The notes under the pieces were generated by a model that was given only the letters and a program-made list of their open reading frames with translations, was not told the DNA's origin and ran no database searches. A stretch of 64,000 nt of DNA from Bacillus sp. 123MFChir2 (GTDB lineage Bacteria; Bacillota; Bacilli; Bacillales; Bacillaceae_G), in NCBI RefSeq assembly GCF_000383235.1, contig NZ_KB910924.1, positions 310,001 through 374,000 of the forward strand. Direction: 5' to 3'. Position 1 is the first letter of the stretch. The number at the start of each line of letters is the position of its first letter. Position numbers and translations under genes: made by a program. Below, piece after piece: positions 1 through 9,220 of this stretch.

Positions 1-1
1 G

Positions 2-97
2 ATTAATTCACAAGTGTTACAACTTTTCGAAATGATTGTAAACCATGTATCAAATTGTCCAGGTCCCATATACAATAAATACAGGATAAGAATTTGA
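2..97 (+). CDS. possible 3' end of a gene cut by the window edge
   Basis: The frame starting at base 2 is open for 31 codons and ends in TGA at 95-97, immediately before the ribosome binding site of the next gene. The close spacing suggests the end of an upstream gene in the same transcript. The visible peptide (about 31 residues, ending NKYRIRI) matches no family I recognise, and an open frame of this length is not rare by chance. Confidence 0.35.
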   Translation: MNSQVLQLFEMIVNHVSNCPGPIYNKYRIRI

Positions 98-112
98 TTG
101 GAGGAATTTAAA

Positions 113-313
113 ATGACAGGAACTGCGCTCGTCTTAAACGAGGAAAATCTTGTTGTATTAGAAAATGTTGAGAAATCAGTGTATGAAGAATTACAAGAAC
201 GAACAGGTACAAATGATTGCACATGCTCTGTAAATAACTCCGTAATATATTTGGGAAAAGTTTCTTCTGTTCTTTGGAGCGAAGACGAAATTGATTGGGA
301 ATACGGTTATTAA
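113..313 (+). CDS. small hypothetical protein, 66 aa
   Basis: An acidic cytoplasmic protein with no signal peptide or membrane segment. It contains a short Cys-Thr-Cys sequence (NDCTCSV) and ends in an acidic aromatic tail (DEIDWEYGY). I chose the ATG at 113 rather than the in-frame TTG at 98, because a GGAGG ribosome binding site at 100-104 overlaps that TTG and is well spaced for the ATG. A rho-independent terminator follows directly. The product is unknown; I do not recognise the family. Confidence 0.75.
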   Translation: MTGTALVLNEENLVVLENVEKSVYEELQERTGTNDCTCSVNNSVIYLGKVSSVLWSEDEIDWEYGY

Positions 314-315
314 AC

Positions 316-343
316 AGAAGGTCGCTTTAGCGGCCTTTTTTGT
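316..343 (+). terminator. rho-independent terminator of the 66 aa gene
   Basis: Stem AAGGTCGC / GCGGCCTT with a short TTTA loop, followed by a T-run, just after the stop codon. Confidence 0.85.
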
Positions 344-369
344 TTGTAGCTTTTCAAAGCGATTGTATG

Positions 370-772
370 ATAAAGTGAAACTTTAATCAGTGGGGGTTTT
401 CTTCATCCCCCACTGATTATTAGCCCTCACCAATCGGGCTTTTACGGGCAGTTTATCTCCCGCCTAACTTCTTAAGAAAAGCGGAAGCGGCTCGCTCAGA
501 ATCGTAGGACGCCCACGCACAGGGCGGAGAGGCGCTTTTTGCCTCGTCCGAGGGAGTGAAACGGCCGGAGATTCTAGCCGCTAGAGCTAGACAACAAAGA
601 AGAGCGGAAGTGGCTCGTTCAGAATGTGAGGGGGATGGAGCTTCTGACGTAGAGGTGTTTTTTACCTCGCAGGAAGAAGCGAGGCCACCGAACATTCTAG
701 CCACTGAAGCTGGACAATGCCTTTGCTAAATTTTGAAGCGGAAGTATTACTGCTCACGAATAGCGGGATAAA
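370..772 (+). repeat. bcr1-like repeat interrupted by a tandem structured insert
   Basis: The outer parts (375-470 and about 721-767) match the uninterrupted copy at 54919-55056. They share the start GTGAAACTTTAATCAGTGGG, the block with CACCAATCGGGC and the end GAATAGCGGG. The element is flanked by ATAAA at 370-374 and 768-772, the direct repeat reported for bcr1 of the B. cereus group (as TTTAT). About 250 bp of unrelated GC-richer sequence sits in the middle. The 83-codon minus-strand frame across this region is a product of the repeats, not a gene. Confidence 0.8.
478..720 (+). repeat. two tandem ~122 bp structured repeat units inside bcr1
   Basis: Two diverged copies, about 478-599 and 600-720, each start near AGCGGAAG and end near AGCTAGACA or AGCTGGACA. 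In unit 1, AGCGGCT(cgctc)AGAATC at 486-503 pairs with GATTCTAGCCGCT at 570-582, and GAGGC at 529-533 pairs with GCCTC at 541-545. In unit 2 the same pairings are AGTGGCT(cgttc)AGAATGT at 609-627 with ACATTCTAGCCACT at 692-705, and GAGGT at 652-656 with ACCTC at 664-668. Differences between units are compensatory, so the fold is probably maintained, in RNA or as extruded DNA. Confidence 0.7.
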
Positions 773-818
773 TATGATAAAATAAAATAAATTTTGCAAC
801 GGAAGAAAGGGAGACAAA

Positions 819-1976
819 ATGGAACAATTTATTAACCCTCGCGTAAAAGATATTCAAATTTCTGGAATCCGACAATTTTCTAACATGATTCAACAATATG
901 ATGATCTTATTTCACTCACAATCGGACAACCTGATTTTCCAACGCCTTCTTTAGTGAAAGAAGCTGCTAAACGTGCTATTACAGAAAACTTTACAACCTA
1001 TACACATAATGCCGGTTTAATACAACTTCGGCAAGCGGCTTGTAATTTTTTAAAAGAACGCTATGATTTAGTATACTCTCCTGAGAATGAAACAATTGTC
1101 ACTATCGGGGCAAGCGAAGCAATCGATATTACCTTTCGTACCATTTTGGAAGAAGGAACAGAAGTAATTTTACCAGCCCCTGTCTATCCAGGGTATGAAC
1201 CGATTATTCGCCTATGCGGTGCAAAACCTGTTTTTGTAGACGTTCGTAAAACGGGCTTTCGCTTAACAGCAAAAGCACTTGAAGAAGCACTTACAGACAA
1301 AACTCGTTGCATCGTATTACCGTATCCGTCAAATCCAACTGGTGTAACGTTGTCCAAAGAAGAACTCGAAGAAATTGTAGCAGTATTAAAAGATAAAAAT
1401 ATTTTCGTTCTTTCTGATGAAATCTACAGTGAACTTGTATATCAGGATAAACATATATCTATTGCAAGTTTCCCAGAAATGCGCGACAAAACAATTGTCA
1501 TTAACGGTTTAGCAAAATCTCATTCTATGACTGGATGGCGCATCGGTTTTTTATTTGCACCAACCTTCTTAGCAAGTCAAATTTTAAAAGTTCATCAATA
1601 TAACGTTACATGTGCAACTTCAATTTCCCAGTATGCGGCCATTGAAGCATTAACAGCAGCAAAAGATGCTCCCCGTATGATGCGTCATCAATACAAAAAA
1701 CGCCTTGATTATGTATACAACCGTCTTATACGAATGGGATTAACTGTCGAAAAACCAACAGGCGCATTTTATCTCTTTCCTTATATCGGTTATCTATCTT
1801 CCTCTTCTTTTGATTTTGCTATGGAACTTGTGAGAGAAGCGAAACTTGCCGTTGTTCCTGGCTCAGCATTTTCTGAATACGGTGAAGGATACATTCGTAT
1901 TTCTTATGCTTATAGCATGGAAATGCTGAAAGAAGGCTGTGATCGCTTAGAAACATTTATACAACAAAAAAACTAA
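819..1976 (+). CDS. patA: aminotransferase A, PLP-dependent (PatA)
   Basis: A fold-type I, class I/II aminotransferase of 385 residues, the size of B. subtilis PatA, which acts as an N-acetyl-L,L-diaminopimelate aminotransferase in lysine and cell-wall precursor synthesis. Visible landmarks are the SNPTG motif with Asn172, the cofactor-binding Asp200 in SDEIYSE, the Schiff-base lysine K233 in LAKSHSMTGWR, and a substrate carboxylate-binding Arg near residue 364 (YIRISYA). The start ATG follows GAAAGGGAG. The protein is cytoplasmic. The gene stands alone between a repeat region and the convergent mal regulator, sharing a terminator with it. The exact substrate is inferred from the family. Confidence 0.88.
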   Translation: MEQFINPRVKDIQISGIRQFSNMIQQYDDLISLTIGQPDFPTPSLVKEAAKRAITENFTTYTHNAGLIQLRQAACNFLKERYDLVYSPENETIVTIGASEAIDITFRTILEEGTEVILPAPVYPGYEPIIRLCGAKPVFVDVRKTGFRLTAKALEEALTDKTRCIVLPYPSNPTGVTLSKEELEEIVAVLKDKNIFVLSDEIYSELVYQDKHISIASFPEMRDKTIVINGLAKSHSMTGWRIGFLFAPTFLASQILKVHQYNVTCATSISQYAAIEALTAAKDAPRMMRHQYKKRLDYVYNRLIRMGLTVEKPTGAFYLFPYIGYLSSSSFDFAMELVREAKLAVVPGSAFSEYGEGYIRISYAYSMEMLKEGCDRLETFIQQKN

Positions 1977-2003
1977 GAGAAAATTCTTCTCTTAGTTTTT
2001 TTT
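1971..2003. terminator. bidirectional terminator between patA and malR
   Basis: CTAAGAGAA and TTCTCTTAG form a stem around a short AT loop. It is flanked by an A-run on one side and a T-run on the other, so it can serve both convergent genes. Confidence 0.85.
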
Positions 2004-3020
2004 ATTTTCACTACAAGTTTGACGTTTCACCAATTTATGAGGAATAACGATACATTTTGGTGAAGTTTCACAGTGTTCAACTTTATCAACTAAATATCTT
2101 GCTGCTTCGTAACCTAGCTGATAAATATTTACATCTATCGTTGTTAATGGTGGATTTGCCATTTCAGATAACAACACGTTATTAAAACTAACAATAGAAA
2201 TATCTTTCGGCACGGAGATTCCCTTTTCTGATAAAGCACTTAATACACCTAATCCAATTAAATCATCCGTTGCGATAATAGCTGTTGGCTGTTCACTAAG
2301 TGTCATAAGTTTTTCTACTGCTTTTTGACCACTTTCTTGTAAAAAACCAAGATTTAAAATATACTCAGCTGGCAGAAAAATATCAGCTAATTTTAATGCA
2401 TCTGTCATCCCAGCAAGGCGATCTTTCGTAACGAGTAAATCTGAATCACCACCAATAAATGCAATTCGCTTATGTCCAAGTGAAACTAAATATTCCGTTA
2501 CTTCTCGCGCCGCCGCATAATTATCATTATCAATATATGTAATCTCTTCTTTTCGATCATATGGCTTACCGATAAGAACAAACGGAAAATTTTGTCCGTG
2601 TAAATATTCTAAAATACGGTCATTCATACGAGAATACAAAAGAATAATACCGCCAATTTGCCTTCCTTGCACCATTTTCACAACACCATTAAAAATCTCT
2701 TCTTCCGTCTCTCCAGTTGACATATACAATGAGTATTCTTCCCCGTGTGCAAATGAGCTAATCCCTCGAATAACCTCTGGGAAAAATGGATTTTGAAACG
2801 ATTTACTTGCAGAACTCGGCATAACAAGTCCAATCGTTTTAGTTGTTTGATTTGCAAGGCTTCTCGCATTTAAATTCGGATGATAGCCTAATTCAGCCAT
2901 TACTTTCCGAACACGTCGTTTTGTTTTCTCACTAATGCTTGGATTATTAGCAATTACACGTGAAACTGTAGAAGGAGCAACATTTGCTTTTTTTGCTACA
3001 TCTTTAATTGTAACTGTCAT
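1992..3020 (-). CDS. malR: LacI-family maltodextrin regulator (MalR-like)
   Basis: A LacI/GalR-type repressor of 342 residues, the usual length. The N-terminal helix-turn-helix covers about residues 3-25 (TIKDVAKKANVAPSTVSRVI), the hinge helix includes the NARSLANQ stretch, and a periplasmic-binding-protein-like effector domain follows (for example GLVMPSSASKSFQNPFF and IIATDDLIGLGVLSAL). The order regulator, importer, hydrolases matches maltose/maltodextrin loci of Firmicutes, so the effector is probably maltose or a maltodextrin. Its targets are probably the AAACGTTTGC-type sites at 7138, 7192, 7348, 10935, 11075 and 11134, although these also fit CcpA cre boxes. A repeat separates it from malG, so it has its own promoter. 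Confidence 0.8.
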   Translation of the reverse strand: MTVTIKDVAKKANVAPSTVSRVIANNPSISEKTKRRVRKVMAELGYHPNLNARSLANQTTKTIGLVMPSSASKSFQNPFFPEVIRGISSFAHGEEYSLYMSTGETEEEIFNGVVKMVQGRQIGGIILLYSRMNDRILEYLHGQNFPFVLIGKPYDRKEEITYIDNDNYAAAREVTEYLVSLGHKRIAFIGGDSDLLVTKDRLAGMTDALKLADIFLPAEYILNLGFLQESGQKAVEKLMTLSEQPTAIIATDDLIGLGVLSALSEKGISVPKDISIVSFNNVLLSEMANPPLTTIDVNIYQLGYEAARYLVDKVEHCETSPKCIVIPHKLVKRQTCSENKKN

Positions 3021-3063
3021 AAATTTGTTCCCCCTCTCTTCTTTGATTTATATGATTTATACT

Positions 3064-3265
3064 ATTTATATACAAGCTAAAAAACCGACATAAAAACTCC
3101 CTTTCTTTTCAGGAGAGACGTGAGCATCTGGCCGCTCATAGAAACGGTCAGGGCCTTTTCCTACCACTTGCAACGTTTAAAACAAAAGGAGAAAGCAAGT
3201 AGCGGTCATGTTATTTTCTACATAGCAGAGACTTATATGTCGAAAGTTTAAAATGAATATTTATA
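3064..3265 (-). repeat. MITE-like repeat, copy A
   Basis: A nearly full copy in minus orientation. It begins with a TATTTATATACAAG-type terminus running into ACCGACATA (about 3064-3092) and ends with TTATATGTCGAAAG and an AATATTTATAG terminus. The centre carries the conserved block with CTGGCC, GGTCAG and CTACCACTTGCAA found in the other copies. Confidence 0.75.
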
Positions 3266-3588
3266 GTTACTTCTATTTTTATTGCGCATTTGCGAGCAGT
3301 AAGATTTCCACATCAATATTCAGAGAACACAAAGAAAATAGATGGTGAATAAAATTCTTCCGCTAATGGATATTCCATTTTTTCATTTAGAAAAACATTT
3401 ATTAACAATCTATATTTCCCCTCCTCATGTATTGTAATGGATAGATGGTTATTTTCCTATACTATATACTATTTTTTTGAATTTTTCTTCGTCCCTATAC
3501 TTGCTAAATCGCTTCTTCGATATAGCGCAATTTCCCGGTGGTCTCCATCCCACTGATAGAAAACCCTTCTAATCAGGAGATAAAAAAA
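3266..3588. other. intergenic region without a recognisable gene
   Basis: About 320 bp between MITE copy A and the malG terminator. It is AT-rich with no convincing ORF. A CCCACTGATAGAAA stretch near 3551-3564 faintly recalls the bcr1 end, but the match is too weak to call. Confidence 0.4.
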
Positions 3589-3620
3589 GATAAATGAGAC
3601 ATAACGTCCCATTTATCCCT
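3588..3620 (-). terminator. terminator of the malEFG operon
   Basis: Read on the minus strand, an ATAAATG..GAC / GTC..CATTTAT stem is followed by CTTTTTTT. It begins at the malG stop codon. Confidence 0.8.
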
Positions 3621-4455
3621 TCGTCCCTCCAGCAGTTAAACCAGAAATAAAATATTTTTGCAAAGATAAGAACAAAATTGAAATTGGTATCGCAATTAAA
3701 ACCGATCCTGCTGCAAATGTTGTAAATTCATTACCGAATTTTTTCGCTACCATTTCATATAGTCCAACAGCTAATGTATAGTTTTCTGGTGTACGTAAAA
3801 TGATACTCGCTAAAATAAAATCAGTAAATGGACCAATAAAAGTAAATAACGCTACAACCGCAACAATCGGTTTTGCTAAAGGCATAATAATTTGCCAAAA
3901 AATCCGAAAATGCCCTGCCCCATCCATACGAGCTGATTCGTCTAATTCTTTTGGAATCGTATCAAAGTACCCTTTCATAAGCCACGTATTCATTGGAATT
4001 GCACCGCCAACGTAGATTAGAATCAACGCTAGATGCGTATCCATTAATCCTGTCAACTGCGCTAAAATATACAATGCAATTAACGCTGAAAAGTTTGGGA
4101 TCATTTGAAGAATTAAAAATGTTACTAACCCATTCTTTCTTCCGACAAAACGATATCTCGAAAATGCATATGCTGTAAAACTAATTGACAATACAGAGAA
4201 AATCATTGTCAAAACACTAACTTTCAACGTATTTTTATACCAAAGTACATAGTTACTTTGCGAGAGATCCAGTAGTTTTTTGTAATGATCCAGCGTCGCA
4301 TTTTTAGGAATGATACTTGATCCTGAGAGACTATCTCCCGGGTTAAACGATGATCCTACAATCCATAATAATGGATAGAAAATAATCACACACATCATGA
4401 AAATTACGAAATAACTTAATGAAAGACGTAATATCTTCTGTCGTTTTATGTTCAT
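3613..4455 (-). CDS. malG: maltodextrin ABC transporter permease MalG
   Basis: A 280-residue inner permease of the carbohydrate uptake transporter-1 family. It has six predicted membrane segments, the first at about residues 11-33. The cytoplasmic EAA loop that docks the ATPase is visible as ELDESARMDGAGHFRIFWQI, followed by IMPLAKP. It pairs with MalF to form the channel for maltose and maltodextrins delivered by MalE; the ATPase is probably MsmX at 11172. Its ATG directly abuts the malF stop codon, indicating translational coupling. Confidence 0.9.
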   Translation of the reverse strand: MNIKRQKILRLSLSYFVIFMMCVIIFYPLLWIVGSSFNPGDSLSGSSIIPKNATLDHYKKLLDLSQSNYVLWYKNTLKVSVLTMIFSVLSISFTAYAFSRYRFVGRKNGLVTFLILQMIPNFSALIALYILAQLTGLMDTHLALILIYVGGAIPMNTWLMKGYFDTIPKELDESARMDGAGHFRIFWQIIMPLAKPIVAVVALFTFIGPFTDFILASIILRTPENYTLAVGLYEMVAKKFGNEFTTFAAGSVLIAIPISILFLSLQKYFISGLTAGGTKG

Positions 4456-5757
4456 TTACATCATATCCTCTTCTTGGAATGATTTTGTTCTTTTAAATTG
4501 CCATAAAGCAACTGAAATAACAATTATTGATAAAATCATCGTAAGTGCTGCTGCTTTCCCGTATTGAGCCGATGTCATCGTCAACTTATAAATCCAAGAA
4601 ATTAAAATATCTGTCCCGCCTGCATCTTGTCCCGATACAGCTGGACCACCGCCATTAAACAGATAAATAATACTGAAATTGTTAAAGTTGAACGTATATT
4701 GCGTGATTAAAATAGGAGCAGTCGCATATAAAACGAGCGGTAGTGTAATTTTACAAAATTGTTGCCAAGCTGTCGCACCATCTACCGTCGCAGCTTCATA
4801 CAATTCACCTGGAATCGATTGCAGTATACCTGTCGTCATCGCAAAAATAAACGGAAAACCAAGCCATGTTTGAATGAAAATTAAAGCGACTTTCGTCCAA
4901 AATGGGTCTGTCATCCAAGCTATTTCTTTAATTCCAAATAGAGCTAACACTTGATTGTTAATTGCTCCAAATGATTCATTAAACATACCAGCAAATACGA
5001 GGATCGATACGAATGCTGGAACGGCCCAAGGTAAAATAAAGATTGTACGAATTATCGCTTTCCCTTTAATTTCCTGTTGATTCACTAAGATTGCTAAGAA
5101 AACCCCAAGCGCTACTTGCAATGTCGTTGCGAAAAACGTCCAAATGATTGTCCAAGAAAATACACTCACAAATGTGTTTCGCCACATTGGTAATGTGAAT
5201 ATATCAACAAAGTTTTTAAAACCAACCCAATCTACAAGTTTTGCAGGAGGAGAATGATATAAATCATAGTTTGTAAATGCAATTAATATAACGAAAATAA
5301 TTGGAAGTACAACAACAAAGATTAATAACAGAAATCCTGGCGAAACCATCATATACGGAAAACCTTGGTCTAATAAATGATGGTACTGCTCTTTCACAGA
5401 GTGTAACGGTATTCCTTCATCACGCTTTTTCCCATTTTGATACGCATCATATATGTTAAAAGCATATATACCTAGTCCAAATGCAGTGACGATCAGCGCT
5501 AAAATTCCTTTTACTAATAGAAAGATAGAGTGATCTCGAGGAACTTCTGTACCGAGCGTTACAATCCCCCACAACCCAATATTTAACATGTCTGCAAATG
5601 CTACAAAAAACGAGCCAGTTAATATTAGAAAAATAATACCTTTTACATATTGTTTATTGTACAGTTGACCAATACCCGGAATAATCGACAACGTTGCCGC
5701 TGTTTTTCGGTGTTTTGAACCGTTTCCTGCATGAGCTGGTTCAATGGATGTCTGCAT
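4456..5757 (-). CDS. malF: maltodextrin ABC transporter permease MalF
   Basis: A 433-residue CUT1 permease, the partner of MalG. The N-terminal 130 residues hold extra membrane segments and a soluble stretch before the conserved permease core (YMMVSPGFLLLIFVVVLPI onward). The EAA loop reads GELYEAATVDGATAWQQFCK. Members of this family import maltose or linear maltodextrins. The start ATG follows AAGGGGGAAGAACC. The gene lies between malE and malG; a strong hairpin separates it from malE, probably giving less permease than binding protein. Confidence 0.9.
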   Translation of the reverse strand: MQTSIEPAHAGNGSKHRKTAATLSIIPGIGQLYNKQYVKGIIFLILTGSFFVAFADMLNIGLWGIVTLGTEVPRDHSIFLLVKGILALIVTAFGLGIYAFNIYDAYQNGKKRDEGIPLHSVKEQYHHLLDQGFPYMMVSPGFLLLIFVVVLPIIFVILIAFTNYDLYHSPPAKLVDWVGFKNFVDIFTLPMWRNTFVSVFSWTIIWTFFATTLQVALGVFLAILVNQQEIKGKAIIRTIFILPWAVPAFVSILVFAGMFNESFGAINNQVLALFGIKEIAWMTDPFWTKVALIFIQTWLGFPFIFAMTTGILQSIPGELYEAATVDGATAWQQFCKITLPLVLYATAPILITQYTFNFNNFSIIYLFNGGGPAVSGQDAGGTDILISWIYKLTMTSAQYGKAAALTMILSIIVISVALWQFKRTKSFQEEDMM

Positions 5758-5797
5758 GGTTCTTCCCCCTTTTTTTCTTCCCCTTGGAAGGAGGAGA

Positions 5798-5831
5798 AAT
5801 TGTGTCTCTTTTAAATAAGAGACACAATTTC
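5798..5831 (-). promoter_or_regulatory. 14 bp perfect hairpin between malE and malF
   Basis: AAATTGTGTCTCTT at 5798-5811 is perfectly complementary to AAGAGACACAATTT at 5818-5831, with a six-base loop. On the minus strand no T-run follows, so it resembles a processing or 3'-protecting stem-loop rather than a full terminator. Confidence 0.75.
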
Positions 5832-5835
5832 TATA

Positions 5836-7098
5836 TTATTTTTTCTTACTATGATTTGCTTCAATGTTTCCTTTAATTTGTTTCACAGCCCCATCAAGTG
5901 CCGCTTTTGGATCTTGTTTGTTTGTTACAACTAATTGCAATGCATCACCAGCTGGCTTCCAAACTTCTTGCATTTCTGGAATATTCGGCATTGGAATACT
6001 ATTTTCTGCTTGTGCTACGACTGCTTTTGCAGCTTCGTTATCTTTAATAACTGGATCTTCCATCACTGATTTCACTGGAGCAATTTCTTTTGTTTTTTCA
6101 AAACGAATTTTTGCATTTTCTTCATTTGTTACCCAATCAGTGAATTTTGTTGCTAAATCTTTATTTTTTGAGAAGCTTGTTACATGCCATCCTTTTACAC
6201 CAACAAATGTCTTCATCGGTTGACCATTCGGTAATTTAGGCATTGGAGCTACACCGTAGTCAATTTTTGCTTTTTCAATCGCTTGAAGTGCCCATGGACC
6301 ATTCATAATAGATGCTGCTTTTCCTTCATTAAATAATCCATCTGCAGCTGATCCACCAGACTCACCGATAATTCCTTCTGGAAATAGTTTTTCTTTATAC
6401 CATTTTTGAATAAATTCTGCACCTTGTACTGCACCGCTATTGTTTAATCCAATATCAGTTGGGTTTGGTTTACCATCTTTCTCACCAAATACATAACCGC
6501 CCATACCAGCCATAAATGCATTCGCGAAATAGAAGTTATCTCCTAATGTTAAAAATCCATATTTCCCGTTCTTCGTAAACTCTTTTGAAAAGTTAAATAG
6601 TTCATCCATCGTTTCTGGTGCTTTTGGCATTAATTTTTTATTGTAAATGAATACAGGTGTTTCAATAGCCTTTGGTAAACCATACAGTTTCCCATCATAT
6701 GTTTGTGCTTTTAATGACAAATCAGTAAATTTACTCTTAACAGAATCATCAACTTTCATTTCAGAAAGTAGTCCCTCTGTTGCTGCATTTCCGATTTGGT
6801 CATGTGGCAATGTTACAACATCTGGTCCTGTACCAGCTGGACCGTCAAGTCGAAGTTTTTTTACCTGCTCTGTCATCTGAACTTCTACAACTTTTACTTT
6901 TACGTTATATTTCTTTTCAAAGCTTTTTACGGCTGGATCTAAACCAACACCTTTTTTCTGATCTTCCCAAACGAGAAGATCATAATCTTTCTTCTCTTTG
7001 CTCGCCTCTTTTTTTCCTGAATCTTTCGGACCACACGCGGATAACATTCCGATTGTCAAAGCTGAAACTGTTAATAAAGATAACGCTTTCTTCTTCAT
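5836..7098 (-). CDS. malE: maltodextrin-binding lipoprotein MalE
   Basis: An extracellular solute-binding protein (family 1) of 420 residues. A lipoprotein signal peptide ends in LSAC, making Cys22 the lipidated residue anchoring it to the outer face of the membrane. The mature part contains typical family stretches such as LVWEDQKKG, GPAGTGPDVVTLPHDQIG and NGPWALQAIEKA. It captures maltose or maltodextrins and delivers them to MalFG. It is the first gene of the operon. The region upstream of its start carries two ATGAAAACGTTTGC sites that fit both cre and MalR-operator patterns, implying glucose repression and maltose induction. RBS GGGAGG. Confidence 0.9.
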   Translation of the reverse strand: MKKKALSLLTVSALTIGMLSACGPKDSGKKEASKEKKDYDLLVWEDQKKGVGLDPAVKSFEKKYNVKVKVVEVQMTEQVKKLRLDGPAGTGPDVVTLPHDQIGNAATEGLLSEMKVDDSVKSKFTDLSLKAQTYDGKLYGLPKAIETPVFIYNKKLMPKAPETMDELFNFSKEFTKNGKYGFLTLGDNFYFANAFMAGMGGYVFGEKDGKPNPTDIGLNNSGAVQGAEFIQKWYKEKLFPEGIIGESGGSAADGLFNEGKAASIMNGPWALQAIEKAKIDYGVAPMPKLPNGQPMKTFVGVKGWHVTSFSKNKDLATKFTDWVTNEENAKIRFEKTKEIAPVKSVMEDPVIKDNEAAKAVVAQAENSIPMPNIPEMQEVWKPAGDALQLVVTNKQDPKAALDGAVKQIKGNIEANHSKKK

Positions 7099-7137
7099 CC
7101 CTAACTACCTCCCAAATTATGTACATAATACCTAAAA

Positions 7138-7153
7138 ATGAAAACGTTTGCAT
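7138..7153. promoter_or_regulatory. cre/MalR operator-like site 1 (malE promoter region)
   Basis: ATGAAAACGTTTGCAT fits the CcpA consensus WTGNAANCGNWNNCW and also the AAACGTTT core of MalR operators. It lies 40 bp upstream of the malE start. Confidence 0.7.
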
Positions 7154-7191
7154 GTAATAGTTTAATAGAAGCACAAACAACTTTCCAATCT

Positions 7192-7207
7192 ATGAAAACG
7201 TTTGCGC
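7192..7207. promoter_or_regulatory. cre/MalR operator-like site 2 (malE promoter region)
   Basis: ATGAAAACGTTTGCGC lies 54 bp from site 1 in the same orientation. The spacing is close to five helical turns, which would suit cooperative binding or looping. Confidence 0.7.
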
Positions 7208-7347
7208 TATTTGTCTATCATTATACATTCTTTTATAGATTTTGCAAATATTATTTTTCAAAAAATTTATGTATTCCTTCTTTGTAGTCATTGACTTTAC
7301 CTAAAATGAGTACTACTCTTATAAGCAATATGAAAGTTATATAAAAA

Positions 7348-7362
7348 GCAATCGTTTGCGAT
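7348..7362. promoter_or_regulatory. operator-like site in the neopullulanase leader
   Basis: GCAATCGTTTGCGAT is an imperfect dyad centred on CG. It lies about 40 bp upstream of the ATG at 7401. It resembles the other sites but has a T in the left arm. Confidence 0.5.
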
Positions 7363-7376
7363 ATATCTTTATTTGA

Positions 7377-9161
<1,785 letters not shown>

Positions 9162-9164
9162 ATT

Positions 9165-9211
9165 AGAAAAGAGGTTGCCCAAAAGTGAAACTTTTGGGCA
9201 ACCTCTTTTTC
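9165..9211. terminator. bidirectional terminator between the GH13 gene and malL
   Basis: AAAAGAGGTTGCCCAAAAGT pairs with its complement across a three-base loop, with A- and T-runs outside. It serves both convergent genes. Confidence 0.92.
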
Positions 9212-9220
9212 GCTATTTGC

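Noticed and set aside
453-704. 83-codon minus-strand open frame
   Set aside because: It lies wholly in the repeat region (bcr1 and tandem structured units), has no ribosome binding site and a composition set by the repeats.
3520-3595. Possible degenerate bcr1 copy before malG
   Set aside because: CCCACTGATAGAAA and AATCAGGAGATAAA recall bcr1, but the order and length of matches are too poor to support a call.
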